Source: Rhyacichthys aspro (taxonomy: Eukaryota; Chordata; Actinopteri; Gobiiformes; Rhyacichthyidae). From it: 64,000 bases of DNA. Location: assembly GCA_036850595.1 (NCBI GenBank), contig CM072153.1, forward strand, positions 17,812,169 through 17,876,168, read 5' to 3'. A model generated the notes under the pieces. It saw only the letters and a program-made list of their open reading frames with translations. It ran no database searches and had not been told where the DNA came from. Position 1 is the first letter of the stretch. The number at the start of each line of letters is the position of its first letter. Below, in pieces: positions 20,777 through 34,806 of the stretch. The translations under genes and the position numbers were made by a program.

Positions 20777-22586
20777 CTGGAAACAACACATATTAGGAAG
20801 GTTAAACCCCAAAGTCAATGGCCACATTCACAGCATTCAAGTCCAGTTTGTGGTTTAACTTGTTAATCTTTACACTGTGTCCAATAAGTTCTAAAATGAA
20901 AATATGAATAAGACAAAAAGCTAATTTCACATAATTTGGAAACATTGTTTTTCATCAGAGAAAACCAACAGGCAAGACACTGTTTTTATGCTTGACCTGG
21001 TTTAGTTTTCAAGTCTTGGTTTTAGCTTCAGATCCTAAAATAATTCTAGCATTATTTAGTATTTCAACCATAATGTGTCTTATTAAATGATGTATTAGCA
21101 GTAAATCAATAATATGAGGTATTTGCTGCATGTTATATAAAGTGGAGTTTCTAATGTTCAATATGGTAAAAGGCAATAATTAGTATGGTCATATTGGACA
21201 CATATGACTTTTCCAGTATTAGTTACAGTTTTATATCAGGGCATTAATATTATGTATGGTGCTATGATACGTTCACATTCTTTCTGTAGGAATTGCAGAC
21301 AAGACATTTTTTCCAAGTTGCCATTTTTTTCCCTCAAAATGAAAAGAATAATAAAAAGAATTGTGGTTGAGTGACTCATGCCTCTGCCCGAACCCCTCCT
21401 CCTGCGCCGCTCGTTGGGATCTCCTCATCTCTCAGAGGCTCGGAGGAAACGGGAGCATTACACTAATGATACAGAGGCAAAAAAGCTGCAGGGGGGTTGT
21501 AGCGTGGTGTGGGCTCAATTCTGCTGAGCGCTTTGCAGACCATAGCCATGCGGGCCAATTAAAGTGGCTGACGCAGTGCAGGGCCCACTGACAGCTGCTG
21601 ATGTGCCATTAGCCAAAGCATGGGGATTCTCTGGGAGCGAGGGAAGCTCCGAGCACCACCCCCAAAAGCTCAGCCCGGATCAGCACAGCGCCACGTAACA
21701 AGTGACATACAGGAAGACGGAGAAACTGGGCGGGAAAGAGCAGCGGAAAGGGCATGTTACAGATCATTTTAGTTCAACGAGGATGTGTGGGTGCTCTCAT
21801 GGCTCGGATGGTGGTGTAATAATAACAATGTTTAAATAACAAAGCCAGTGTGAAATTAATGCTTGACTAAACACATGGGTTTTGTGATGGGAGAAAACAG
21901 GAGGCCTATCATTTTCATGGGGTTTTATGTTTGCACTAATTTTGGGCATAGTAATTCAAACTGTATGTCTAAGTTTGACATTTTTGGAACAAATGACAGG
22001 CTTGTTTCATTAGTGCTGCCGGACAAGATAAAGCAATGGAGCTATAAAATTATTCAATATATTTAGTACTGAATTAAGTCTCGGCCTTCTCTATTAACTA
22101 AAGCTTTAATATGTTTTGGCCTGTCTTTGTGTATGTTAATTTATTGCCTTGTGTCCAAGTCTCCAAATCTCTAACGAGTTCCCCTGTTACTTTTTAAAAA
22201 TGGATGACTGATGGCTCTATTGGCCGTAGGCAGTCCAAAATTGCAAACCTGTCGGATGGCCTGTGGGCATTATGTGATGTGTTTTACTGAGCAGACAGCC
22301 TCTCTTCAACATCACAGTGGGAACATGGGGCAGTGTAATGTAGGGGACATTTTGGCTCTGTCCATCTCAATCACGGGTTGTGTGTGAATCAAGAGTAGAT
22401 TTAGTGCTGTAACATAACTTAATATCAAAGTTTATTTACACTGAAGTAATTAAAGAGATCAGACAGTTACCTTACCCTAATATCTATTTTTTTATTCAGA
22501 TTTGCCAGGGGCTGACAGCTCATTAGCACGACACAAAAGTAAAACATTTTCCTTGTATCCTCTCTGCCGAAGTGTCAACTTGGGCG

Positions 22587-22697
22587 TATTTCTTTCTCAC
22601 CGGCTCTTGATCTGATAACATCCCTCATAAAGTTTGAAAAGACCATTATCCTCCACTGCACACGATTGTCTAAAGGGCAGTTTAATTACAAAGATAT
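22587..22697. repeat. ~111 bp diverged repeat, copy 1
   Basis: Shares a long run of matched blocks with 24032-24142, including TCTCCACTGCACACGA-type and AAAGGCAGT..AATTA..AAAGATAT blocks, in direct orientation about 1.4 kb apart. Confidence 0.7.
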
Positions 22698-24031
22698 GCA
22701 TGAAATGAGTCTCTTGTCAAAATGTCAGACTGTAAAGCATGAAGAGATGAGTGTTAAGTGGTATTTGGATAATGCAGTTCATCGGACCATGTTAAATATG
22801 GTAATATGGCAGCCAAATAGAAACACAAACACTAAAGTAAAAGGTTATGACACTTCAAGCTTTATAACAGAGGTTTTTACTGTTTGTGGACAACATTAGC
22901 TGCGTCCACAATTTAACAATGTACATTAAAGAAGACCCTAATGCATTTTTAAGTCTGAAAGGATATTATCCACCAAAAATTGCAAATTCTCCATAAACAA
23001 ATATTAAACTGGTTTTATGTGTGTGCTGTCAGTGAGTGGGAAGGGAATATTAGCGAATGCCTCAATATTCTGTAGGGCTTTATATATGAGCATTTAGGCA
23101 ACAACAGCTGGACTATGTTATACTGGACTTGAACAGAACACCTAATAACACCGCATGAAGTAGTTTTACACAACTTCCTCATCAAATGGTAAATGGCATG
23201 CATTTATTTAGCATACAACTTAGTAAAGAGTAAAATATTGTTTCTGTCAAACACATGGGACAAGTTTTTTCAGTCCCTTTTATTTATTGACCCGTTCAAT
23301 CTTTACCCTACGTTCTTTTATAAATGAATGATGAGAAATATCACTGCTTTTGTTACCACAGGGGGCATGCACATTTTTAATAACGCTGCTTGTGGATTGA
23401 TCCTTTAGATATCATGTTACATAATCCGTTTGTCTGTGTCTCATCATATTGTTGTTGGTCCTAGAAGTAACATGTGCACGATGACTCCACAACCTCAGCC
23501 CACACAGCCTCACGGTGGAGACAACGTGAACCAGACGGATAAATTAAATCTTCCATCAACACTGGTGTTTCACAGATACACTATCACAGTAAAAACATCA
23601 GTGTGATCGGATCAGTGCGGGGGATGCTGTTTATTTGCTCAAAGACGAGATAAAACAACTCACGCGTTAAGTTAAACACCTGGAGACGAATTGTAAAAAC
23701 AGCTCTTTACCTTCAACTGTAAATAATAGTGGTTTTAACCCTTGTTTTAAGTTCAGATAAGAAATATAAAATAAAATCTGTTATGGAACCATTAAAGTTA
23801 TTAAAGCAGGTGAAGTGCCTGAGATGCAGCTAACATTGCTAACCACAGATGCCAAAGTCTTACTGGACACCCTCAGTTCTGTATTACTTAATTATTTACA
23901 GTATTTGTTGGAGCCATGAAAGGAATCAGGGCTGTGGAAACTGTCACGGCAGATTATAATTAATTCTAACTCTGTAGGTTTGTAAATGAGACTTGAATGT
24001 TTTTTTTCATCATTTTGGATGTTGTGAATGT

Positions 24032-24142
24032 ATTATTTCTCACCAGAGCTTGATCAGATTACATTCTTCATAAGGTTTCAAAAAGACCGTCATTCTCCAC
24101 TGCACACGACTGTTCTTAAAGGCAGTATAATTAAAAAGATAT
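24032..24142. repeat. ~111 bp diverged repeat, copy 2
   Basis: Direct-orientation partner of 22587-22697; more diverged than the 580 bp pair, so an older duplication or two members of a repeat family. Confidence 0.7.
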
Positions 24143-26654
24143 CATAATGTCAAAATGTGTCTGAGCACAGACAGAGCAGATTTTAACACTGTCTATTACA
24201 TTTGATCTCTATTAATATGTCTATATTTGGCCTGAACACATTGGTAGATGAGACTAGGTTCCCTATTTGCAAAGTTTAGGTATCTGAGGCTTTTTTAGGA
24301 TCCCATCATCAGCAGCACCAACAATGAACAGCCTTTATTTAAGATTAAGATTCACAGTGCTGTCAATCCACCCGTTCACTCAGTATAAGCCACCCTCGAA
24401 GCCTTGAAGTTTGTTTGCTGCCTGTCATTGAGAGGCAAAAACAAATCTCCCACCCAGTCATAAATAATACCAGAGTTTTCATGAATGTATTTGAAGGAGT
24501 TATGTTTTCTTGGCTTCTCTGTTATAGAAGTCACTATAAAAAACGTGTCTGGAAAAGAAAACACCTGCATAAAAACCAGGCAGCCTCCTCCTGTGTCTCC
24601 TGAAGAACCTAGAGCTTCTCCAACAGCAGCAAACCACAGCAGCCTGTTCTGCACGACACATGTAAATGTACCAGAGAGGCTCAGGGACCCAGCTGAAAGG
24701 ACTAGAGAGGAAAATAAATGTACCATTAGGCTGCCTTTGATCTGTGAACAGTGAAGAACAGTCATAAAGGACAAAATAAAAACATGAAAAATGAGCATGA
24801 GCAATATAAAGTCAACACAAAAGTCGTTCATGGCTGCAAAATATTAGGAAAACATGCCATACGTAATATTGATTTTCTATTAATCAACTTATCCATATTT
24901 GGAAAAATTACATAAGGACAAAATTTGTAGAAAAAGTGGAATGAGCGAATAAACACTGAGGTAGTGTAAATTCGACTCAGGGCAAGCATCAGACTCAATG
25001 TTTCCAATTTCAGAGACTCATTTCTGGTAACAGGACAATGAGAAGACAAAAAAATATCCTTCGAGGTTCACAAATCTACTAAAAAGCAATAGCTAATTTT
25101 CTTCAAGTTTCTGCAAAATCCAACTAAAACCAAAACTCTGAGCAGCTCCTGCCTCATCAGCCAATAGCATAGTATCCACAACAACATAAGGGATCATGCA
25201 AGACAGGGTGGCTCCATCTGCATGGCAAAATATACTGACAATGGTGAATGTATACCATATGGAAAACCATAACAGTTCATGCAGTGCACCCCAAAAAGTT
25301 TAGGGTTTAAAATAGAAGAAGCACACGGGAAGGAAAGAGGAGAAGAGGCTGGTCATCTGGCCTCACTCACTCCCCAAACAACTGATCAATCAACTTTGCT
25401 TTTAATCTCAGCCAATGACTCATAATCAAATGAAGCGGCTCAATAGTGCTCTCCATAAACGCAGCAACAGAGCCACCTCTCTCTCTGCTTCTCTCCTCCT
25501 CGTTCCTGTCTGTTTCCATGCCAGCTAGCCTTTGACTCTCTGGTTTAGACAGCTCATTTGGTGCATGGTTAAGTAAAAGTAACACTACCATCGGCTGGAG
25601 CAGGTTTTTAAATGTCAGCGCTAGAGCCGGCTGAACAGGGAAGACCTAAACACATTGATATTCAGCTCACTCTGGGTGATAGAAGAGGCCATAGAAGATG
25701 AGTGTAAAGATGCCTATAGAATCTACTTCGTAAATATGGTGGACTGAAATAAGAGTTTTATATTGATCTATTACATTGGCACCATTAAAGTTTGGGTAAG
25801 ATGGTATCAGAGCTGGAAGGACCTCAATGCTACACAGGGATTTGACTTTCAATAAATCTTCATAAGTCATTCAACCTGTCATTCTTTTAATATCAGTCAT
25901 TTTACCTTTAAAGTCAGTATATCACTATATCAGACTATTTCTTTTTTATCATTGTTACAGTAAACATAGAATGATTTCGTGAGCCTTAAAGATGTGACTG
26001 TGAAAGCTAAAAATAACACTTTCTTATGTGATTAGATCATTTAAACAGCTCTCACAATTGTGAAGTGATTCATCTCTGAGAATCCAAGTATTTCTTCAGT
26101 GTCTCTGAGTGTGATCATGAGCTGTGATAAAATCCCACTGACTTCACTCTGAATCACATTAGGCATCTGAACAGCAAAAAAATAATGTGTCTTTCTCTGC
26201 TTTTTACAAATCTTTCTCTGTTTTTACAAATCTGGTTCAAATACTAAGTGCATTACCTTTTAGGCTTGAATTTGATTTGATTTTTATATATATCATTGAT
26301 TTTTCATCTCTGCAGTAATGGTCCCACAGCCTGCAGCTCTGATGTTGAGACTGTGATCATTGCCACCCACTTGCTCCTTATTAGATAAACAACCTCTTGT
26401 ATCAGACTAATACAAGTCTGGAAACACATTTACTACTGCAGAACCCTCTGCAAGAGCTGACTTCACTGTTTTAATGTAAAAGCAGTTGGAAGCTTGGTCC
26501 AAAATGAGAAAGAGTCGTGAGCTGAAGCCAAGACACAACTTTATTGATTAACAGTTGAGTTACTGCGCTAGACTCAAACAGAAACTCTGTTTTTACACTT
26601 CAACTATGTGCATTTGATTCATTTCTGGATTATAGTGTCAATGCTGGGCTTAAA

Positions 26655-26770
26655 TCATGACCAAGAACAAAACAAGACCAAGACCTTTTAGAGACTGAGA
26701 GTGACCAAGGCCAGAGTAAAGACACATGGGAACAAGGAGCTTCAATGAGACAACACTAGGACCAAACAAT
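26655..26770. repeat. CAAGACC-type motif patch
   Basis: Strings such as ACAAGACCAAGACC and GACCAAGGCCAGAG recur here as at 10470-10680. Confidence 0.4.
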
Positions 26771-29700
26771 GACGTTGATTAATACAGTTGTGGTAAGGCC
26801 ACAACCCACACAAAACTTAGATAAGTGGTCTTAAATAAGTGCATTACTTTGGAGTACGTTCATAGAAGATGAAAAACTGTGCTGAGGGATTTACACCAGA
26901 ACCACTAACCTTTGTTGTGTCTTGTAGTGAAGAAGTGAGATTTCATGACTGTGATTACTGCAGAAAACCAGCTTTAAGTAATTAACACATTGGATTGATA
27001 CGGATATCTAGTAATACTTGAAAGACAAATAAAGAATGAATTTTTAAGGGACCACTGTGTAACTTTTGGCCCAAAAATATATATTCTCAAAACATTTTGA
27101 CATTTTGGTTCTTAGACATTAACAATTCAAACAACTTTTTTGCAGGTCTTTCCAGGGCCTCCTCCTGGTTTCCATCATAATTTCTAATGTGATATTCCAA
27201 AATTGAAATTAAATGTGTTGTTGGAAACACTATTGTGATTAGCACTGGATGTAATGAACAGGAAATGCAGCGTACAAAAAATATACCACATATACAACAT
27301 ATTTACAGTACAACAAATAGAAGAATAAAACAAAATCAACATAGTCATTCACTAATTGTAATTAAGGTAAATGCTCAGTTGATCATGATATTGACCAAAA
27401 GTCATATGATCCAGCCATAAACACCATTGACATCCACATAATTCCCACAGTGCAGCGTGTTGTGAGGGTTTTATGTGATGAGACTGTGGTACAATCAAAG
27501 ACACTACTTGCAGTGGTAGCATTTCTTCTTAAATAAAAGGAGAGTACTTTTATTTTTTAGCGCTGCTCTCAGGCTCAATAAACCTGTCTCATTGCACCTT
27601 ATTTTACATTTTCTCCATCCAGCAGCTCCTGAAGCCAAGTGCCCTGACCAACATAAAATAAGCCACGACATAACTTCATCTATTTTAGAATTAAACTGTG
27701 ATATATTAAAGCGAAGGCACTGCTCAAGAAAAGGCCATTGAGATAATGACAGTGGGCCTTTAGAGCCACATGCCTTTAGTGCTCAGTTTTCTTAATGTAA
27801 TGGCACTTTTAAGAGGAGTCCGGCGGAGGATACGAGGGTGTGTGTGTAAAACCAAGGGAAGCCCGTGACACAGACACAAAGGCGGTGGGTGTTAAACAAA
27901 TGGCTGAGATGATTGCGAGCGCTGCTGTAAGGAATTGGATTTTGAGCAGGTCGTATTTCAGGCCGACGACGATGAGGAAGAGGGGGTTAGAGTTCCACTG
28001 ATGCTGTAATGCCAGGAGCCTTGATTGTATGGGATACTTGTGGATAGATGCTTTATTCCCTTTGTAAGAGTCTGGTCAGTGTGCCACAATTTGGAGACTA
28101 TCAGACTCCGATAGTGGCTTTAGGCCGTGTATTTTAGTGCCGCAGGCTGTATATAAGGCGTTACATTCAGTGTGGAGATGAAGCCCAAATCCATCCAGAT
28201 GTGCAAACTGGATGAAACTGTGGAATTCGAGAGCTACTTTCATTAACAAGGAATTAATTATTCGACAACAGTCCTTATCATCAACCATCCAAAATCCGTG
28301 GTAGTCAAGTGGTCCTTAATGTCCATAATAGGACACTAGATATCAGGACTGGGTAAAAATATAGATTCTCCGATTTTAATCACTCTTCAATTTAATGAAA
28401 CAATATTGATTTGGGAAATTAATGTGCATGCTTCAGAGAATGTTCATATTATGTGTATTTTGCCTCTCGGCCTTGAAGATGTTGCAATCTTTCGAGCTGC
28501 TCCATTTAGCACAAAACAAAACAAATAAAGAAGAGACTGAGCCACCAAAGAAGAAGAAAAGAAGAGATGGGATCATGGCGGAAGGTTGCACTAACTTATT
28601 ATAACAATAATATAATATTTTAACCATTTAACTAATGTGTGAGCCAGTTGTTAATGCAAATGTGTATTTCAGTAACACAGCCAAGTGCAAGGGTTTAGTT
28701 ACCAGCCTATTTACATATGGTTTCCATGTCTGCAAAACTAACATTTTTAATTAAATACTTAATAATAACAGAAATTGAATCAAAATCGGAATCAAATCAC
28801 AACCATATAAATAGGGATCAAATTGAATCCCCAAATTGGTCGCAATACCCAGTCCTATTAAACATAGGAGAGAGTCATACCACAGCAACAGGACCCATAC
28901 AGCTGTGAATAATATGGCATTTTATTGCTACTGTCTTCTCATCTCAAACCAGAAACAGCTGATGAGGTGAGTTTGCTATGTCATAAATTATCAGAACTAT
29001 TTCAATTAAATTTTATGAGTAAACTTGTTGTCCTCTTGTTCTGTATTTAAAATATTTGCATTATTTGTACATTTTTGTATACAGCCCTCATGTCAGTAAA
29101 ACAAGCAGCCTAAAGCACTGGTCTCCAGACTGTGGCCACACACTGGCATCAGTCTGTCTATCAACAAGTAACCCATACAGCCCTTCTTCAAAAAAGAGCT
29201 GGATGAGATACTCAAGTGAAGAAAGACTTTTATCAGTGAGTGTGTTGCATATGCATAAAATATGGTAACATAGAGGTAACAGGCTAAAAATAGATGTTGT
29301 CATAGGGATGTTGGTTTCAAGCCATTTTTGCTTTTTGTTCTGGGACTTGTTACTGCTGAGTGAACAAAACCAAACACAACAAACATTGTCACCTCAACAG
29401 GTGAGACGGGGCAGCTGATCAATTTAGCTAAGTACAACATAATTTTTAACGTACAAAACTACAGCTAAAACTAAGGGTAAGTAGTTATACGATATAGGTA
29501 ACGAAACTTCTCTCATGTGAGGGTTTGGTGGTTCATACACAGATTAAAAAAAAAGGCTGTGGATAAACTGCCAGGATCAGTCAGGATCTGTGCACGTAGC
29601 GAAGACTAAAAGCATGTTGTCTGACACGCTACAGAAACAGCACTTTTTTGTGCAGATATATGTGTGAAGGATTATGTGCAGAAGATTACTCAAGCTGCTG

Positions 29701-30692
29701 AGGTTAGACAGATAAGAGTTTGTGAGGTTATACTCTCAAAACACTAACATGAGAAAAGAAATGTGTCATAGCGATGATTTAAAGGCTTTATATTTTAGAG
29801 TAAAAGCTTATGTAAGGTTGGTTTAAATAGTGTTGCCCTGCCATACAACAGAAAAATCCAAAGTGGCGTTGCACCTAACACACATTGATGATTCATAGAT
29901 GCTTGGACAATATTTGTGATTTTTATCCACAGCATTTTCACAGCAAATTGCAACAAACTTTAAAAAGGTAATTTGTGTGCTCATATTAAAAAAACTTACT
30001 ATAAGTGTGTTTTCTATTAAAAGAATGAGTTCTTCAATATCAATATAATTTTGATCTCTCAAAACACTTTAGGTACTATATGAAAGCCAAAAGGTTTGCT
30101 AAATCGTCTCCATTTTGGCTCTAGCACCAGGTGAAGCATAAGGCAGGTCACAAGAAAACATAAGAAAAGAGGGAGCTGTAGCCTATTCTTCAAAAGCAGG
30201 GACCTCACATGACACTGTCCTTATCCAAGTTTGTTGAGGCTACAGCTTACTCCAACACATTGCTAAAAACAAAACAACACTAGTGTCCTATTTACTGTCA
30301 GTGCCCCAGCAGAGGTGCTTTGTGGACAGCTCCTGCTGCTGTGGGGTGCTGCTTGTTATCCTTCTTTAACCCCCAAAACCAAAGCAGGCAGACCAGGCAT
30401 CAGTCCAGTCCCAGAACCACTAACATGCTCCTAGCCCATCTCCACTTACAAAGCGAATCAATATTAAGGTCGAGAGTCCAGAGAAAACCCTCCATCCCGT
30501 CTGCTGCGTTCACAGCGCGGTTAAGGCTTTAAACTAACCCCATCGTTGTCAATAGAGAAGCAGAAAAGGAGAAAAGGGAAATAGGCGAATGAAAACCCAA
30601 AGTCTGGCCATGTTTAATGTGTTTAAGCTGTTAATACACGGTTTAAAGCAGGTGGTCGGTGTGTGAAAACGGCCTGAGTGAGCATTTCTTAC

Positions 30693-31250
30693 CCGGACTT
30701 TCTTTTGGTGCAGTAGGGAAGGAGGAGGGGGCAGAGCAACTCCACCGCTCTTCCCTCTTGTTCAGGCGCCTCTCTCCATCCAAAGACACAGGTGCTCCTC
30801 TGGTTTGGGCTCTCTGTCCCGGCCGAGTGGCGGTGCTGGTAACGGCGGTCACACTCCGTTTTTCAGCGCATCCGGAAGCTTTGAGCGACGATGAACTGAA
30901 CGGAGGATGCTTCTTCAGCTCAGGGGAGTCCGTGTGCTCCTGCTGCTCGCTGGAGTCTGGGAAAGCGCTGCCAGAGGCATTTCTCACCGACTGCAGAAAA
31001 AAGTCCCACCCCTGCAGCTTAGCTAACTTCCAGCGGAGGGTCGCTCGATAATAACAAGACCACCGCCTCCTCCTCCACAGTCAGCGGCACCGGAGACGGT
31101 CTGCCGCGGGAACACACACAGTCACACACGGCACAAGCACGAACACACGGCGGTACAAAGGCTTACGCAACACCGCGCACCGGAGGAGGTGGAGGGTCAG
31201 GAAACTTCTCAAACTGTCCCCTCGAGAGAGAAACAGCTACCGCTAAATCT
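30693..31250 (-). promoter_or_regulatory. syt12: CpG-rich syt12 promoter and probable untranslated first exon
   Basis: A local GC/CpG-rich island in AT-rich surroundings. On the minus strand it ends in a strong donor (CCGG then GTAAGA, exon end 30693), suitable for joining to the acceptor at 20776. It contains an upstream ORF (ATG at 30980, 21 codons plus TGA ending at 30915). The transcription start is not defined; 31050-31250 is the likely core. Confidence 0.55.
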
Positions 31251-32553
31251 GTCATTTTACCTAGCTGATTAAAACCTGTCAACTGCATTAGTAATAATTC
31301 ATTATAATACACGGCTTATAATACACGGCAATGATGGCAAGATATCAGTGAGGCTTTACAATGGAAGAGTGCTGAAGGTTATACGCATTACATGTTTTTA
31401 AAGTTTCTATTTTGTCCCAGTAGGTCAACTACACTGATGTATTTATGTTTGGCACAAATACATTTCCAGACATGGCTCTTTTGTAATGTCCCTAACCAAT
31501 TATCGGTTAGGCTATTACATGGATGTACAATGCACATTCAGCATCATAAAACTGACATACAGTAAGTGACAAGCAACCCGACACTTTCATGGTTCTCATG
31601 TATAAATAATAATAATTAAAAAAATCTAATTAAATGTTTACAGCAGCGTTCAGTTCATTAAGCAATATATTACATTTGCTAATAATCCAACATCTAAGTT
31701 TTTATAAAACATTGCAGATAATGCACTTTGTTAAGCAAACTACACAGCTAGCTAACTGAAATAATTTTGATTAAAATGTGGATAGGCTATTAGGAGAGTT
31801 AGGTAATAAATATGTGTTTTGTAACTACTAATATAGTTAAGACGTCAACTTTTGAAACTAAGGTCAGCCTAATTTGAAAAATTAGATATTTCCTATTTTC
31901 TGGATAAATGTATTGATTAGCTAATAATTGTTTGGAATTAGCAAACTAGGGACAACGCAGTTTTAGCTACATACATTAGCTTAGGAAGAGAAGCATGCTT
32001 ACTTTGTATACTTTAACTATTCTAGCTTTGGTCATTTCAGCACAAATTTAAGCTATGTCACAAAAAAAGAAATAAAAATGCATTTTTAACTTTGTTAGTG
32101 AATGCTAATGTCACATAACTTCAGTTTTTACAAAGGTGAGAAGTGAGAACAGACAGCACAAGGATTTAATGGTTATCCTTAGCTTTTACAATGTCTCCAT
32201 CTTGTGGTGAAGCTGCAGTACAGGCGTTACAGCAGACAAAAGAAGACCAAAACTAAGTTTAACAATTATGAATAAAGTGCATTAGCTAATAATCTGTAGC
32301 CTTCATTATTCAAAAATGTGGCTTGATTTTTTTGGTACGGTGTTAATGAAGAAACTGAGAAAAAGAAAACTACTACTGGAAAAAAAAAATCTTTTCTCTT
32401 TTTTGACAAATAATTTACATAACTTTCAGATGAGAAACAGCAGCAGTTTTAGCAAACCGATAGACCTAATAACATACTTTCCTACTTTACACACACTCAG
32501 TGCCTTAGAATATTATAAAAACACAAGTGCATCAGTTTGTTTCTAAAAACATA
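31251..32553. other. AT-rich spacer between syt12 promoter and PEAK1 3' end
   Basis: No exon, repeat or clear regulatory motif recognised; many short TTAGC/GCTAA strings typical of AT-rich fish DNA. Confidence 0.6.
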
Positions 32554-32559
32554 TTTATT
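32554..32559 (-). terminator. peak1: Candidate distal PEAK1 poly(A) signal
   Basis: AATAAA on the minus strand, in context GACAATAAATATG. Alternatives lie at 33061-33066 and 34354-34359. Confidence 0.35.
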
Positions 32560-34792
32560 GTCTTACAGTTGGCTAACTTGTTCAACAATAAATGATGGCA
32601 GGTCAGGACACATACTGTACACATTTAAAGCCAAAGAAAGCTCCTGTTTGTTAAGCTCAGTGGCATTTAAAAATTACATAAAAAGAAAAAAAATATATTT
32701 ACTGTGAGTCATACTGATGGGGTTGGGTTTAAATGGTGTTCAAAAGCCATGTTTCAGACTAAAATCAAAGTGGTTCAACCTACCTAAACAAATACATTTA
32801 CAAGGGGGTTAAAATACTGTACATTGTCATTTATATTAATGCTTCTTCCCCTATTCTTTATCCATTCTTTGATTACATGAGAACTCACTATTTCTTACAA
32901 CAAAACCACCAAAGAAATGTCAAGTAAAGCTTTAAAATTAAAGTAGATATTTAGACTACAAACATGTTTTTGACACATAGGTGCTCCATACTCAACAAAA
33001 TAGTGTGTGATTATATATAATCGATAGATAGAAATGTTTTATACTATACTTTATAAAGGCTTTATTCTCTAGATACAAGGACGGCCACCAGTGCTGTCCA
33101 CACACATTCCTCAGTACAAAACCTCAAACTCACACCTGCTTTGTCTAGTTTTTACGCCATGGACCATTATTACTGCAAGTCAGAAAATAAAAACACAGGA
33201 CGCTGATCCCAGAAGTACCCAGAGACATACTGTCCATGCATGTGATTGAGTTTGTTATAATGAACAATACCTTTTTAAAGGATGGAGATGCCCAGAAGCT
33301 ACTAATCACAACACATAACAATGAAATTTAAACGTGGAGTGTGTAATTTTGGTGAAATCTGGTGGTTAAAGTAATTTAATTCACAAGATTTCAAGACTGT
33401 GTTCTCTCTTTGTCTCCAGCTGTGCTCAGTTTGTCTGCTCATCATGTCTGTTTCTTAAAGACAAATGCCAATGTGTTTTTTGGAGGTGATTATCAACTAC
33501 TGAAAACAAACATTGCTTTGACTGATTCCTTTTTTCCCCCACAATGCACTATTAAGTGAAGCACAAACTGTGAAGGAAAGTACACGCAGGATCAATGCCG
33601 GCCTATTGGCGGTTTGATAAGACGACAAGAAACCAGTCAAGTGGAATGAGAGCAGATTTCAGTGGTTGGATAGTGTCTGATGATACAGTGGTTCAGTTTG
33701 ATGATGAAGCAGATGGGAACAGGTTCAAAAGTCCAGGCAAACTTGTACAATCCTCACAAATAAAAGCAAATCAAGTTCCCTTAAATTCACAGACTGCCGT
33801 GTCCTCAGTCTTCTCCAGAGTTCAGAGTAAATGTGCAAATATCTTCTGTAACGCCGGCCCAGTCAAAAACAACTTGACAAAAACAACACAGTAAAAACAT
33901 CTTGCAGTCCCTGACACATTGCTATCTCCCACATACGTAAGAAGTGTTCAATGTTTGTCCTTTTGCAGAGATTGACTGAAATTAATCAGTTTATGTGCCA
34001 CAAAACTAACCAAACAGATGTGATACTTGTTCACAAACTACTTTGTTCATTACATACGAAAGGAATAATAAAATATGAATTGCACATCATTTGTTAAGCT
34101 AAAAGAACAGCCAGGACAGTTGTGTTTCATTATAACAAAAATAGAAAATGTAACAGACTGCCTCTTAAACCAGTTACTGAACTCTGAGCTTGTTCATTTT
34201 GTATAATCTCTTCAAAACAGTTAGTGCTGTGCTAAATCTTTGGTTTAAGTGGTAAAATAGGTTTCAATATGGTTTAACTATTAACTAAAATATATCACCC
34301 TCTCACTGATTTAGGAAAATATCAACCACCAGAAAGTTTTGTGATATTTTTGTTTTATTCCCTTCATATCAAATAGCTTCCCTTCATGTATTTGTTTCTT
34401 TGTTACTAAGCAAACATGGAAATGTGGCTTTTTGTTTTTTTAATCAGCCCTTGTGCTGTACCTACACCAATTATACCAGACTAAAGTTTCACTAATTACA
34501 TCTACACAATTGATAAACAAATTTGATTAATTGTTTAAAAACATAAATATCATCAATATCATATGAAATGGACTAATTACAGTAATTACACACCTGCTCT
34601 ACTGATTTTTACTTACAGCTTGTCCTTAACCGGGCAAAAAACTGGACTGGAACTGAACTGAACTAATCTGTGATGATATTTAGGCCTGTTAGATGAGTAT
34701 CTACAGAGAGGCCTGTCCATGAAGACAGAGTTGCATTATTGGCTGTTTAGTGTGACAGTCACTAAAGGGACCACACAGAGGGACATGGCCCT

Positions 34793-34806
34793 GTTGCCAT
34801 AGTAAC
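34793..34806. promoter_or_regulatory. Perfect RFX X-box palindrome
   Basis: GTTGCCATAGTAAC fits GTNRCC-NN-RGYAAC at every position. It lies 12 bases past the PEAK1 stop codon, within the 3' UTR. Confidence 0.5.

Larger units (their letters stand above)
20777..30692 (-). other. syt12: syt12 5' intron (to untranslated first exon)
   Basis: About 9.9 kb between the probable leader exon and the first coding exon. Contains a pair of ~111 bp repeats (22587-22697, 24032-24142) and a CAAGACC-rich patch near 26655-26770. The stretches 21370-21720 and 27740-28000 are less AT-rich and could be regulatory, but nothing specific was identified. No coding exon seen. Confidence 0.6.

Noticed and set aside
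24376..24831. 151-codon minus-strand open frame in SYT12 5' intron
   Set aside because: No domain or family resemblance, hydrophobic composition as expected of AT-rich DNA, and no convincing splice context.
30643..30987. 114-codon minus-strand frame in the SYT12 leader region
   Set aside because: Its apparent first codon is GTG, it runs through the strong donor at 30693, and it has no family resemblance. A CpG-island open frame rather than a gene.
33595..33894. 99-codon plus-strand open frame
   Set aside because: No recognisable family, no splice or promoter context, and lies in the presumptive PEAK1 3' UTR.
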